From Angomonas deanei (Eukaryota; Euglenozoa; Kinetoplastea; Trypanosomatida; Trypanosomatidae): a DNA stretch of 64,000 bases. A program made the position numbers and the translations under genes. The stretch covers positions 292,001-356,000 of the forward strand of contig LR877172.1 in assembly GCA_903995115.1 (NCBI GenBank), read 5' to 3'. The notes under the pieces are model-generated. The model saw nothing but the letters and a program-made list of their open reading frames with translations, was not told the origin of the DNA and made no database searches. Below, piece by piece: positions 8,768-18,969 of the stretch (position 1 is its first letter; each line of letters begins with the position of its first letter).

Positions 8768-10105
8768 TTACGAAGCATTATTCAGCAGCGAATATACATT
8801 CACGTTAGGCCGTCTGCCACACGTAGCAGCGGACTTGAGCTTGAAGGCGGGTAGTGCGGTGGTCACTCTAGCCTCTGGCATGGTGTTCGGGGCGGCAGGG
8901 GCCCGGACGTGCTCGGCGATGTGAGCGGGGGAAGAGATACTCACTGCCACGGTGCGCTGTCGCTGCAGAATGTCCTCCACCTTGTTAGGGACCTCCGCGT
9001 CGAGGGCGACGAGCATCTCCTTTACCAGACTGCGCGCCCGCTGCACGGTGAGGCGCCGCTCCGGGTCGTACTCCAACAGCCCTAGCAGCAGCTCCTGCCA
9101 CGCCTCGCCATAGTCGGAGGGGACCTCGAGCTTGTTGGGGTCTGGTATGTCCTCCGTGTTCTTGAAGGGCAGTTTCCCTGTTAGCAGCACGTACAGTGTC
9201 ACTCCCAGTGCCCACATGTCAATCGGCCTGCCGTACACCTTTTGGTTCTCCCACAGCTCCGGTGCCATGAAGAGCAGGGTCCCCTTCTTCCCCAGCACCT
9301 GCGGCCCCCCTGGCTGGTTACCGGCACGGCTCATGGCCATACTATACATCATACTCTCCTGTAGGAGGTTCTGCATACGTTCACGGAAGTGGTTGTCGAA
9401 CGTCTCGGCCACCCCAAAGTCGGCGAGGTACACCGTCCCCGACTTGGAGACTAGAATATTATCCGGCTTGATGTCACGGTGCACGACGTTGTGGCGGTGG
9501 AGGTACTCCAGCCCAGATAGCATCTGCCGTGCGTAGATCATCAGCTGTACGGGCTCAATAGGGGTACAGACGATGTCGGTGCCCTCCTCCACACTGACCG
9601 AGGCAATGGCCCCACCGTCAATGTACTGCATAATCAGATACAACTTGCTCGCCGTGGGGTCGTCGATCACCTCATACACGGAGACAATATTTCGATGCCG
9701 TAGCGCCTTCATGATCGCAATTTCTCGTTTCAATGCCAAGTACTGTCGCTGCTGCGGGTTGTGCCCCCCTAAGGTTGTCTTACGCACCGGCCGGTGTACT
9801 TCCTTAATGGCGACTAACTTACTTTCCGTTGGGTTATACCCTAGTTTTACCTTCCCGCACGCCCCTTCCCCGATCATTCGAATAATGCGATACTCATTGA
9901 TGTATTTTAATCCACTTTGGGGGTCTCGCAGTCGGTTGAGGACGTCCGTCTGGCGGAGGGGGTTCGAGTCGGTCTCTGCCTCCGCCCCTGGACTAAGCAA
10001 GTGGCGTGGCTGCGGCCGGCGGCGGGCCCGGTAGGAGTGAAAGGCCTCCGCTGGTGGTTCCTCCAAGGGGGCTTTCGCCAGTGGAGACATAATTTGAGAG
10101 TCCAT
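8768..10105 (-). CDS. Ser/Thr protein kinase, CAMKK-like (cluster member 2)
   Basis: The 445-residue protein is mostly a kinase domain (about residues 70-360). It shows IGEGACGKVKLGY, LVAIKEV (catalytic Lys), HRDIKPDNILVS (His 209) and LADFGVAETF. The activation segment ends GTLLFMAPELW. Between DFG and GT it carries an insert of about 35 residues containing the motif SMAMS, shared with cluster member 3 but not with member 1. The C-terminal tail of about 85 residues is Ala/Pro-rich and unassigned. Catalytic residues are complete, so it is likely active. Neighbouring kinases on both sides are paralogues. Confidence 0.88.
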   Translation of the reverse strand: MDSQIMSPLAKAPLEEPPAEAFHSYRARRRPQPRHLLSPGAEAETDSNPLRQTDVLNRLRDPQSGLKYINEYRIIRMIGEGACGKVKLGYNPTESKLVAIKEVHRPVRKTTLGGHNPQQRQYLALKREIAIMKALRHRNIVSVYEVIDDPTASKLYLIMQYIDGGAIASVSVEEGTDIVCTPIEPVQLMIYARQMLSGLEYLHRHNVVHRDIKPDNILVSKSGTVYLADFGVAETFDNHFRERMQNLLQESMMYSMAMSRAGNQPGGPQVLGKKGTLLFMAPELWENQKVYGRPIDMWALGVTLYVLLTGKLPFKNTEDIPDPNKLEVPSDYGEAWQELLLGLLEYDPERRLTVQRARSLVKEMLVALDAEVPNKVEDILQRQRTVAVSISSPAHIAEHVRAPAAPNTMPEARVTTALPAFKLKSAATCGRRPNVNVYSLLNNAS

Positions 10106-11629
10106 TTCCTAAGCTAATTGTTTTTTATTATTATTATTTTTACTTTTCTTGTGAAGAAGAAAAAAGATAAAGGGAGAAGAGAGAGAGAAATAATAAGCAC
10201 TGAGAAGAGATAAAGCAAACCAACAAGACGAAGGAATAAACAGTATGATAAATGAAAATTGATGACAGATTTGAAAATGGTTAAAAGAGCACGAAAAAAA
10301 AAAAAGAAAAGAGGCCTTTCTGTTATTATTATATATAAGATAAAAGTATATTCAGGCTGTATGGATGAGGTTCCATCGGAAAAAAAAAAAGAGGAAGGGA
10401 AAAACAAACGATCCTCCCGAAATGAGAAGTAGGATAGAAGACTCTTACACAACGCGTGCCTATTTTTTTTTTTTCCAATATCTCCCCTTCTACGGCTGTA
10501 GAAAAAGAGCGTAAGTGGTAGAGGAACCTACCGTGGCACTTGACGCGTGATGAAAAAGATAAAAAAAAAGAGTTCTTCAGCCTCATTCGATATTATGTAC
10601 ATCATTCAAAGACGTTTTTCCCATTGTGGAAAAAAAAAAAAAGGATTTTTCAATTTTTTTTAATTGATGGGGCTCTGCCTTCCTTCTTTTTTTTTGAAAA
10701 AAACAAAAGACACCCGGCAGGCGGAGTGTGTATCGTCACACTAAATCACGAAGAAAATTAATAAACCATCCCAAGTGGCATTCTACCAGGTAAGAAGCAC
10801 ACTCACACACACACACACACATTAACGAAAGGACTTACCTCCTTTAAATTATTTTTTTCTTTTTCTTTAAAAAAAAAAAAAAGAGTCGCTAATATGTTTC
10901 CGAAATGCATTTATATATATTTATATAAAATGGGTATACAATAAATGTTTCAAACAAAGAAAAAAAAAAAAACTCTCAGAAACCAGTATAGGAACGAAGA
11001 TGACAAATGAACACACAAAAAACAATAAAAAAGTTAAAAAGAAATGCCAAAAAAAAAAAAAAAACAAGGAAAAGAAATTCCACTCTTACACGCGAGGAAA
11101 AAAAAAAAAATTAAGAACACAAAAGTTACAGTTAGATATATAGTAATTATTGTTTTGAAGAAGAAAAAAAATGTTTAATGCCTTCAATCAATATTTCAAT
11201 GAGGTAATTAGTTTAAAAATTCACACAAAAACAAAAACAACAAAAAAAAAAATAATGGCTTGGCACATTTTTTTTTTTTTTTTTTATAATCTCTTTCGTT
11301 TTTTTCAGTTCGTTTTTATGAAAAGATATAAGGTTTCTCCTCTTACTTACATATATTTTTGTCATTTCGGTAAATACATACATAAAATGATTACATATAT
11401 ATGTATTTCGAACCATAAAAAGCCATGAAGAAATCGTTAGTGATTTTTAGTTATGTATTTGTTTCCTGTTTAATTAGGAGTATTTTTTTTTTTTTAAAGT
11501 TTTCATCAGGTCAAAACAAGAAAAAACAAAACAAAACAATCAACCAACAGCCGAAACACACACACAGACACACACACACAAACAAAAAAAAAAAGAAAAT
11601 ACACACAAACAAAAAAACACAAAAAAGAT
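10106..11629. other. Long gene-free interval (1.5 kb)
   Basis: This is the longest interval without a recognised gene. It is strongly AT-rich with many A or T runs of 10-17 bases on both strands, a CA repeat at about 10804-10820 and ACAC-rich sequence at 11560-11580. Short open frames are lysine- or phenylalanine-rich and are translations of homopolymers. I see no tRNA, snRNA or conserved protein. It could hold a long 3' UTR of the kinase ending at 11630. Confidence 0.6.
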
Positions 11630-13390
11630 TCATTTCTTCTTCTTAGAGGGCCCCGAATCCTTTCTCCCAGCCGTGGCGACGGCGGGCATGGAGTCTACGC
11701 TGTGGTACGTGCTAGTTCGTTTATGCGGCGCATTGAACTGAAGCTGACTGGCGACGGCGGTGGAGGAGGTGCGGCGCATCTCGTGCGGGGTGCCGCCCAG
11801 CGCGGGCAGGACGGACTTGGCGTGGCTGACCGGTGTCTTCTTCCCAATGCCAGGGAGCTTCTCCGGGGATTGGGTGACCTTGGGGGTGTCGCCGCTCTTG
11901 GTGAGACCACCACTGGAGGCAGACACCGGCGTGCTCATCTTCTCCTGGTCGACTGGCAGGACTTGTAGAATGGGAGTGGAGACGACGGCCTCGGAGTGCT
12001 TTCGGACCGTCTCGGCGAGGGGGTCTGGGGAGAGGAAGGAGACGGTCTGGAGGGAGCTGTCGAGGCTGTCGCTGCACACGGGGCTGGGGGGCAGGCTGTC
12101 GGCGTGCGAGGGGTCTGCCAGGCGAGAGGCCACGAGCGGCGGCCGTGTGGGGGTCACCGTCCGGTCGTACGCCGCCTGGGAGAGGGAGAAGCCAAAGTCC
12201 ACCAGTGTGCTACAAGTAGAGCTCATCGCGCTGCTCGTCTCGCTCCGCTGTTCGCTGCTGATGCTGACCGAGTCCATATTGTCCTGCTGACTAGTGTTTT
12301 GAGGGGCGCAGTCGGCGAAGTGCATGGTTTGCTTCATCTGGCGAAGATACTCCAGCGAGCGCGACGAGCTCCACCGCTTGTGGGGTTCGAAGGCGAGCAT
12401 CCCTAGCAGGAGAGAGTTCCACTCGTCGTGAACGTTCTCTGGCAGGGCGAATTGCCCTTTGCTAATGTCATCTGTGTTGCGGAAAGGCATATTCCCCGAG
12501 AGGAGGACGTAGATGGTAATCCCAGTCGCCCATATATCCACAGGAAAGCCGGCAGCATCCAGCCCGAGCCACAGCTCCGGGGCAAGGAAGAGGAGCGTGC
12601 CGCGCTTGCCGAACACCTTGGGACCAAGAAAGGCGCTGGGGTCGGCGGCACTCATGGCCATACTGCATCGCATACTCGCCATCATCTTATCGCGAATACG
12701 ATCATTGAAGGAGGCGACGAAGGCCTCCGCGACACCAAAGTCCGCTAGCACGACGCGTCCGTTGCAGTCGAGAAGAATATTTTCCGGCTTGATGTCGCGG
12801 TGCACCACCTTGTGGGAGTGTAGAAAGTGCAGACCCTCGAGCAGCTGAATGCTGTAGTCGAGAAGGAGAGGCTCCTGGATAGGGGGGCACACCTTGCTGA
12901 GGCCTTGCTTGGGCTTAATGGTAGCGATCGGGCCTCCCTGGACATAGTCCATCACCAAGTACAAGTACTCTGCGTCGGGGTCGTTGAGGAACTCGGTGAT
13001 GGACATAATGTTGGGGTGTCTCAGCTTCTTGATCGCCTCCACCTCGTTACGGAGTGTGGCCGCTAGCTTTCCATTCTTTGTGAAGGCCGCGCCGTTTTTC
13101 ACTCTCTTCACTGCCAACAGTTTTCCAGTTTTCGCTTCCTTGACCAGGAACACAGTGCCGCATGCACCGCTGCCTATCTTTTGCAACACCTCGTACTGGT
13201 TAATGTGCATCTTCCCGTCTACCTCGGACTCACGGACAGTGGAGACCTCCCGAAAAGGACTTCGTGTGTTCTCTTGTACATTCTTTTCCGTGTGGGAGGA
13301 GTCTCCATCGTGGGAGATGCACGGCGTCGATAGCTGGCTGCTTCGATTGCTAACCAACTCTCTTTTCGTCGTAGGCTTCGACGGTTTCAT
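11630..13390 (-). CDS. Ser/Thr protein kinase, CAMKK-like (cluster member 3)
   Basis: The frame opens upstream at 13444, but the ATG at 13390 (MKPSKPTTKREL) follows the poly-Phe translation of a pyrimidine tract and is the better start; 586 residues. The kinase domain (about residues 60-350) has IGSGACGTVFLV, KLLAVKRV, HRDIKPENILL (His 197), LADFGVAEAF and GTLLFLAPELW. It shares with member 2 the activation-segment insert ending in CSMAMS. The C-terminal 230 residues are Ser/Thr/Pro-rich and end GPSKKKK, a possible basic signal. It probably arose with member 2 by tandem duplication; all catalytic residues are present. Confidence 0.87.
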   Translation of the reverse strand: MKPSKPTTKRELVSNRSSQLSTPCISHDGDSSHTEKNVQENTRSPFREVSTVRESEVDGKMHINQYEVLQKIGSGACGTVFLVKEAKTGKLLAVKRVKNGAAFTKNGKLAATLRNEVEAIKKLRHPNIMSITEFLNDPDAEYLYLVMDYVQGGPIATIKPKQGLSKVCPPIQEPLLLDYSIQLLEGLHFLHSHKVVHRDIKPENILLDCNGRVVLADFGVAEAFVASFNDRIRDKMMASMRCSMAMSAADPSAFLGPKVFGKRGTLLFLAPELWLGLDAAGFPVDIWATGITIYVLLSGNMPFRNTDDISKGQFALPENVHDEWNSLLLGMLAFEPHKRWSSSRSLEYLRQMKQTMHFADCAPQNTSQQDNMDSVSISSEQRSETSSAMSSTCSTLVDFGFSLSQAAYDRTVTPTRPPLVASRLADPSHADSLPPSPVCSDSLDSSLQTVSFLSPDPLAETVRKHSEAVVSTPILQVLPVDQEKMSTPVSASSGGLTKSGDTPKVTQSPEKLPGIGKKTPVSHAKSVLPALGGTPHEMRRTSSTAVASQLQFNAPHKRTSTYHSVDSMPAVATAGRKDSGPSKKKK

Positions 13391-13983
13391 GGCGGTAAGG
13401 AAGAAGAAAAAAAAAAAAACACAAATATATATTAAATTGAACAATTTTTTTTTTTTTGATGATTACACTGAAAAACAAAAATATTCGAAAAAAAAAAAGA
13501 TATGTTAAAACAAGATGAAAGAAAAAGATTAAATAAAAATAAAACGGATTTTTCTACCTTGGGATAGGAGAGAGAGCGAGAAAAGTATACTATTGCAGAA
13601 GATGAAAAGGGATTACCAAGAAATCGATTATCAGCGACGGGAACTCATTTTCATGGATAACACACAAGTCTCAAGTTTTGTAAGGGGGTATATAAAAAAT
13701 AATCATGCACAAAGAAAAGGAAAATTATATATCAAGTGCTGTTTTTTATTTGGCGTACGGCAAAACACAGGGGGAACAAAAATAACAGTAATAAAAAATG
13801 AAGCAAATGACTGTGAAAACCATATACCAACGAACCACCACCACAAAAACAACTATAAACATACTGACAAAGATAATACTCTACTTGAAAAAACAAAAAC
13901 AAAACAACAACAACAACAACAAAAAAAAGAATGTTCCATTCATTAACAATATTCATTTTTAAAAAAGTCACCGAATTTTGGTT
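13391..13983. other. Intergenic spacer
   Basis: About 590 bases of AT-rich DNA with a CAA microsatellite near 13904-13921 and several A/T runs. No gene or RNA recognised. Confidence 0.6.
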
Positions 13984-16900
13984 TTAAAACACACTGTACG
14001 GGGGTACCCCCTGCACAGCCCACCTCCCTCTCAACACCTCTCGTGCTCCCTGCAGCACGCCTAGCAACTCCTTCTCCGAGTTTTCCGTCAGCTCCAGTAC
14101 TTCCAGTAGTTGTTTCTTCTGCTGCGGCGTCACGTCCTCCTTGAGACGATCCTCAATTAACTTCTTACGCTCTCGCCTCGTCTCGATGGTCTGTTTTAGC
14201 ACTTTCACGAAAGCGGCAAAGGAGTTAATGGGGACCGATTTCTCCGGTGTATTTTGCATTTTGGTCTGTTCCGCAAACATGTAGCGAATATCCTTGAAGC
14301 GGTGGTCGTCTGGCTCCGAGTTGGTGCAGACGATCCCGCAGAGGGTGTGGCACCGGCCTAGGATCGCACTCCGCAAGAGTTGATTCATCACCTGAACCGG
14401 TTTCCCCACCGACGCATCCGGCGTGGCGAGGAACTTGGTCAGGGCGCCGCCGTGACTAATAAACAGCTGACAGGAGGACCCCAGCCAGTCGTCCTCCCCG
14501 GTGATGGGTAGCATTTGCCAAATATTCACGTGTAGCATGTGCGGCTGTTTGTACAGTTTTAGGTTATGGAGTGTCTTGAGGGCCGTCCGCAACCGCTCAT
14601 CCGCCGAGGCCTTGTCCGTGATCTTCTGCAGTGGTGCGCAGGAGAAGAAGTTCCCCATCAGCAGGTTGCCCGCCATGGACACCTCCGCCCCCTCTAGCTT
14701 CGCGTCGCTCACCTCCTTCCCTAGCAAGTCCAGCACACCTTCCTCGTTGACGACGGCGAGGGAGAAGTAGAAGTGGCCGTCCTCGTTGACGGCCTTTTCC
14801 ATTACGAATCGGGCAATGTACTCGCATACTTTGAGCTGCTGGGCCTCGGCGGATTCCTGCAGCACGATGCCGACGTTCACGCCGACCGCGAACTGGGAGA
14901 TAGCGGTGGAGAGCAGCTCCCCTTGGACTAAACTCTTGCCATTGAACCCCGTCTTGCCTTCCCGCTCGACATGGACGACTTCATCTTGGGGAAAAATGTT
15001 TTGGGCACACCCATACCGCGACTCCACCCAGATCCGCTTCGTCTTGTTGACCTCATGGATGATCATCAGCTCTTGTATACTGCGAACCGAGTCGGTGAGG
15101 GATCCGTTTTCAATCAAGTACACTAAACTTCTCACCGCTCCCAGCTGGTCGGGGGAGGCCACGAAGGCGGAGATGTCTTTGCCAGAGGCCAGCGATGTGG
15201 TCGAGGCCAGCTTCGTCGAGATGCTGCTTTTGATACTCCTCATACTTCGAATACTTTGATTCTTCGGGTCGTCGACAAGGACGGAGGCGATCAGCTCCTC
15301 CTCTCCTAGTTCCCTCGGCGCCTCCTCGACGTCGTCTTCGTAGTTCAGAAAGTACAAAACCGGCGCGGAGTCTTGGGGGTCCTTGAGATAGGCCTCCTCG
15401 TGTTGCGTGGCGTACGTGATCTTCTGCTGTGCCTCGTTGTTCAACGCCTCTAGCTCATCGTTGGGTAAGTCCTGGCTGGTGATCTGCTCTCGCAGCTGGT
15501 TCGCCTCCTCGCGCCAGCTGTTGACGTAGACACTCACCGCCTCTGAGACGGGCTCCTCCTTGGGGCGGCTGCACACCCCGTTGAGGTCGACAAAACATTT
15601 GAGAATATCTTCGTTGGTCGTGTGAAATTTGTCAATCGTCACAATAATGTTCGTCATGCACACACCGTCTATCATGTTCCCCAGCAGTGGTGTGGGGAAG
15701 CGGCTAAAGTCGTACCGCAGGGCATCCTCAATGATATCCGTCTTCTTCAGCAGCGACAGCACACTGAAGCAGGAGAGGTTGGCGTCGTGGGTGTATCCGT
15801 AGCGTATCATTTTCATATCATTGGTGTTATCGGGAATCTCGAAGCGCTCAGTGCAGATGCACCAAAAGTACAAGTACGTCTCCCCGTATGCCTCGTCCTT
15901 GGAGAGGGTGTCGGCCTGCCGCAGAATACTCGTAATCACCTCTTGTGCGTGCACAAAGTCAATTAACGCGGTCATGGACACATCGTGCACAATGTTGCCA
16001 AAGATGGGAGATGCCGATACCCGACAGTGAAAGGGCGGTCGGTCGGTGCGAAGGTTATCGCACAGGTCCGCCAGCACCATTTTCCCCTTGAGCAGCGCCG
16101 CCCCCACGGAAAGGTTCACCTGCTTCCCATCCGTGTTGTTGCGCCGGTCGAGCATGTTCTTGATGACTAACGTGGCCGCAATGTAGGCGGGATCGGAGCT
16201 AAACGTTTGGCGTCCCAGCTGACAGGAAATCAATCCGGTGTTGCAACTATTCTCTTTGGCAAACGAGGCCAGTTTCATAACGCTGGAGAGCGTCCGTATG
16301 GCGCGCTGTGCCTTATCCCCCGCGTAAGAACGCGTCTCCTCCACCTCCACCCGCACGTTCGGCACCCCAATCCGCTTCGCCTCGTCGGCGGTGAAGTTGA
16401 TTTGGAAGGAGTGATCCTCCACGTTGCTGACGGAGCACGGCGTCGTGCGTTTCGTTTCGCTTTCCAAGTTGTGCAGCACCGCAATCTTGGCGCAGAAGTC
16501 GTTCGACCCCACATCCTTGTCGAACAACTCCGATGCATTATTTTTGGAAGTCTCAATGTGCTGCTGGAAACGGTCTGCTATCCGCTTCATCTGACTACTG
16601 TTCGACATGGCCTTGGTCAGCTCGCGTGGCTTGCTAGACGGCCGTGATGGGTTGGACGGTGGCCTCGGAGGGGCGGAGTTGATGCTTCGCTCGGTGGGGC
16701 GACGGTAGCTAGAGATGGTGAGGGAAGGCTTCATGAGCGCGGAGCCGTCCTTCATGGACTTGCGGAGGCTCTCGGCCAGCTCGGGGTTCTTCTCCTTGCA
16801 GCGGAGGTACGTGGGCATCCGTACATACACATCGGTCTCCATCTTCTGGGCGGAGGACTCCGGCAGGACGGACGCGGCCAGCCCGGACGGCTTTGGAATA

Positions 16901-18522
16901 AAGATGGTCTGGACGGAGGAGGCGTATTCATCCTCCGTCGTCACGGCTTCCGTCTTTTTGTTCCCATCCAAGACCACATCACCGATGGAGATGAATTCCG
17001 GAGGGACGGTGTTGGTGCTGTTGTTAATGGGATAGAAGAATCCCGCGTTGCCGCATTCCCCAGTTCTCACCAGCTCCGTTCCGTCGAGGGTAATGTCGGT
17101 GATGGTCTCCGGCGTGTGGTCAAAGAGGGAGAGGTTCCGGAGACACCGCCTGACGCTTCCGCTGCTGGGGGGCTGGTTCTGTATCCCTTCCACCTTGTCG
17201 TGAAAATTCACCAACGACACCATCACCGGCTCGGAGTAGTCGCTGGAGAAGAGCTGACAGGCGGTCTTGCAGGCGCCGCCGAAGACATCGTCCACGAGCG
17301 GCACGAGAGGGGTGATGCTCTTGTCTAGCAAGAGTTTGGTTCCGGTTTCGAAGTTGTTGCCGACGTAGAACAGTTTAAAGGAGGCCATGTGCACGTGATG
17401 TTTGGTCTGACCAGACACATTCACCGTCACGGTGCGACGGAGGTGCAGGTGAAAGAGCAGCACGGTGTCGGTGGTGAAGTACGGGTGTACCTGCGCAATA
17501 TGACTGTTGTACATGGCCGTCTCCGCCGCCCTGCGACCGTCTTCCTTACTTTTTAGCTGGACAAAGGCACCGCCAATGAGAGCCACCCCGCTCACTGGGT
17601 TCTTGGCCAGCCGCGCCTTTTCGGCCGAGCGGATACAATTATTTTTGGCCCGAAGTAAGTTCGTCACCCGTCCCTCCCTATCCAGCGCGTAGGCGGTTAT
17701 TCGCAGTATCTGGGAGGACTCCCCCAGCGCCTCTTCCGTGATGTTCTCAATGAGTCGTACCATACTTTCCTGTGCCATGAAGGTGGTGGGTTGGGTGTTG
17801 CCCACCACCAGGTTAACGTTGTGACCTGCGAAAAAGTGCAGCTTGACGCCCTGAATGGTGACGGAGGAGAGAGCAGTTTCCGTAGACTTGAAATCACCAG
17901 TGATGATTTCATCCATGACTGCCATTTTCTCCGTGCCATTGGACGCTGGCGGCAGCGGACGGTTCTGTGGCACTGGGCGGATGGTCAGCTTGTCTCCAGG
18001 GTACTTGAGAGGGAGGTTGGTGTACGCGACCGCCTCCTCGAGATCTTCCATGATGAAGAGCGTCCTGACTTGGTTGTCCGAGTAGTCTATCCTGCACTCC
18101 TCGGAAGGAAAGTTGGGGAGGCTGTCGATGGAGTCGCCGGGATTGTCGTCCACCCCTCGCCGCGTCACCTGCTTCGTCAGGTTGGTGACATTGTCGTTGA
18201 GATAACGCTCCTTGAGGCTGCGGTCGCTCACCCGCTGCTCATCAAAAATGTTATAATACACGTCGTCATCGTCGTCGTCGTCAATCGGTTTCTCCGCGCT
18301 GCGTGTGACGTGGGCGGACGGCGGACGCTTCGACGGCTGAAAGTCGTTCGCCCACTCCGCAAAGTAGGCAAATTCATCCAATACACTATTCTTCTTGTTC
18401 AAGTCCTCCTTACGACTTCCATTCGCCATCTTCGCTGTGTCACTCAACCGCCGTATTATCTGAGACTCATTGGTCTTGGAGGCACCGAGGAAGTAATCAT
18501 ACTCATACTCCCCTAATGACAT
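13984..18522 (-). CDS. Large protein with three degenerate kinesin-motor-like domains
   Basis: This 1512-residue protein has no recognisable standard domain at first sight. Three segments follow the layout of a kinesin motor. At the P-loop site they read LVVGNTQPTTFMA (about residue 240), LISCQLGRQTFSS (about 761) and VGIVLQESAEAQQ (about 1215), where kinesins have FAYGQTGSGKTYTM. At the C-terminal helix they read PLVPLVDDVFGGACKTA (about 400), RFPTPLLGNMIDGVC (about 935) and NQLLRSAILGRCHTL (about 1385), where kinesins have YRDSKLTRLLQDSLGG. The third also has NEEGVLDLL, matching the kinesin YNExVxDLL block. None keeps GKT, so ATP hydrolysis is unlikely. The N-terminal 150 residues are acidic and disordered; about 1415-1480 is a coiled coil. 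A structural axonemal, cytoskeletal or cargo-adaptor role is inference. Confidence 0.6.
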   Translation of the reverse strand: MSLGEYEYDYFLGASKTNESQIIRRLSDTAKMANGSRKEDLNKKNSVLDEFAYFAEWANDFQPSKRPPSAHVTRSAEKPIDDDDDDDVYYNIFDEQRVSDRSLKERYLNDNVTNLTKQVTRRGVDDNPGDSIDSLPNFPSEECRIDYSDNQVRTLFIMEDLEEAVAYTNLPLKYPGDKLTIRPVPQNRPLPPASNGTEKMAVMDEIITGDFKSTETALSSVTIQGVKLHFFAGHNVNLVVGNTQPTTFMAQESMVRLIENITEEALGESSQILRITAYALDREGRVTNLLRAKNNCIRSAEKARLAKNPVSGVALIGGAFVQLKSKEDGRRAAETAMYNSHIAQVHPYFTTDTVLLFHLHLRRTVTVNVSGQTKHHVHMASFKLFYVGNNFETGTKLLLDKSITPLVPLVDDVFGGACKTACQLFSSDYSEPVMVSLVNFHDKVEGIQNQPPSSGSVRRCLRNLSLFDHTPETITDITLDGTELVRTGECGNAGFFYPINNSTNTVPPEFISIGDVVLDGNKKTEAVTTEDEYASSVQTIFIPKPSGLAASVLPESSAQKMETDVYVRMPTYLRCKEKNPELAESLRKSMKDGSALMKPSLTISSYRRPTERSINSAPPRPPSNPSRPSSKPRELTKAMSNSSQMKRIADRFQQHIETSKNNASELFDKDVGSNDFCAKIAVLHNLESETKRTTPCSVSNVEDHSFQINFTADEAKRIGVPNVRVEVEETRSYAGDKAQRAIRTLSSVMKLASFAKENSCNTGLISCQLGRQTFSSDPAYIAATLVIKNMLDRRNNTDGKQVNLSVGAALLKGKMVLADLCDNLRTDRPPFHCRVSASPIFGNIVHDVSMTALIDFVHAQEVITSILRQADTLSKDEAYGETYLYFWCICTERFEIPDNTNDMKMIRYGYTHDANLSCFSVLSLLKKTDIIEDALRYDFSRFPTPLLGNMIDGVCMTNIIVTIDKFHTTNEDILKCFVDLNGVCSRPKEEPVSEAVSVYVNSWREEANQLREQITSQDLPNDELEALNNEAQQKITYATQHEEAYLKDPQDSAPVLYFLNYEDDVEEAPRELGEEELIASVLVDDPKNQSIRSMRSIKSSISTKLASTTSLASGKDISAFVASPDQLGAVRSLVYLIENGSLTDSVRSIQELMIIHEVNKTKRIWVESRYGCAQNIFPQDEVVHVEREGKTGFNGKSLVQGELLSTAISQFAVGVNVGIVLQESAEAQQLKVCEYIARFVMEKAVNEDGHFYFSLAVVNEEGVLDLLGKEVSDAKLEGAEVSMAGNLLMGNFFSCAPLQKITDKASADERLRTALKTLHNLKLYKQPHMLHVNIWQMLPITGEDDWLGSSCQLFISHGGALTKFLATPDASVGKPVQVMNQLLRSAILGRCHTLCGIVCTNSEPDDHRFKDIRYMFAEQTKMQNTPEKSVPINSFAAFVKVLKQTIETRRERKKLIEDRLKEDVTPQQKKQLLEVLELTENSEKELLGVLQGAREVLRGRWAVQGVPPYSVF

Positions 18523-18969
18523 TAGTGTTTTTTTTTTTTATATATATATATTTTTGGTCGTCACTAATTTAATTACAAGAAATGCTTATACAATAAAAAT
18601 GTGTGAAAGATCCACCAAAAAAGAAAAAAAAAATGAACTATATTAAACTATGTAAATATTACAAAGTAACCTGGTCAAAAAGTGTCAGTTATTGTACACT
18701 TTTTTTGAACGTGGAAACTTTTTTATCGTATCGTTTTTCTTCTACAAACGGTTTCTTAAATAATAAAGAACAGAGAGAGAATAATGAACCAATCATAACT
18801 GTTTGGTTTAGGATACACACAAACAGGTGAAGTTGCTTTCGTGCAAACAAGAGACGTTCTTTATTATTTTCTGATAATAGGAGAAATATAACCAATAAAT
18901 TTTCGTTATTATTATAATTTCTTTTCTTAAAAATAGTTTTTTTTTTTTTTTTTTTAATAATAGTTCTGC
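18523..18969. other. Intergenic spacer
   Basis: It contains a TA repeat at 18539-18552, T runs at 18530-18539 and 18937-18956, and no recognisable gene. Confidence 0.6.

Noticed and set aside
10106-11629. Small proteins in the long spacer
   Set aside because: All frames are dominated by Lys, Phe or Asn runs from homopolymers and have no family features.
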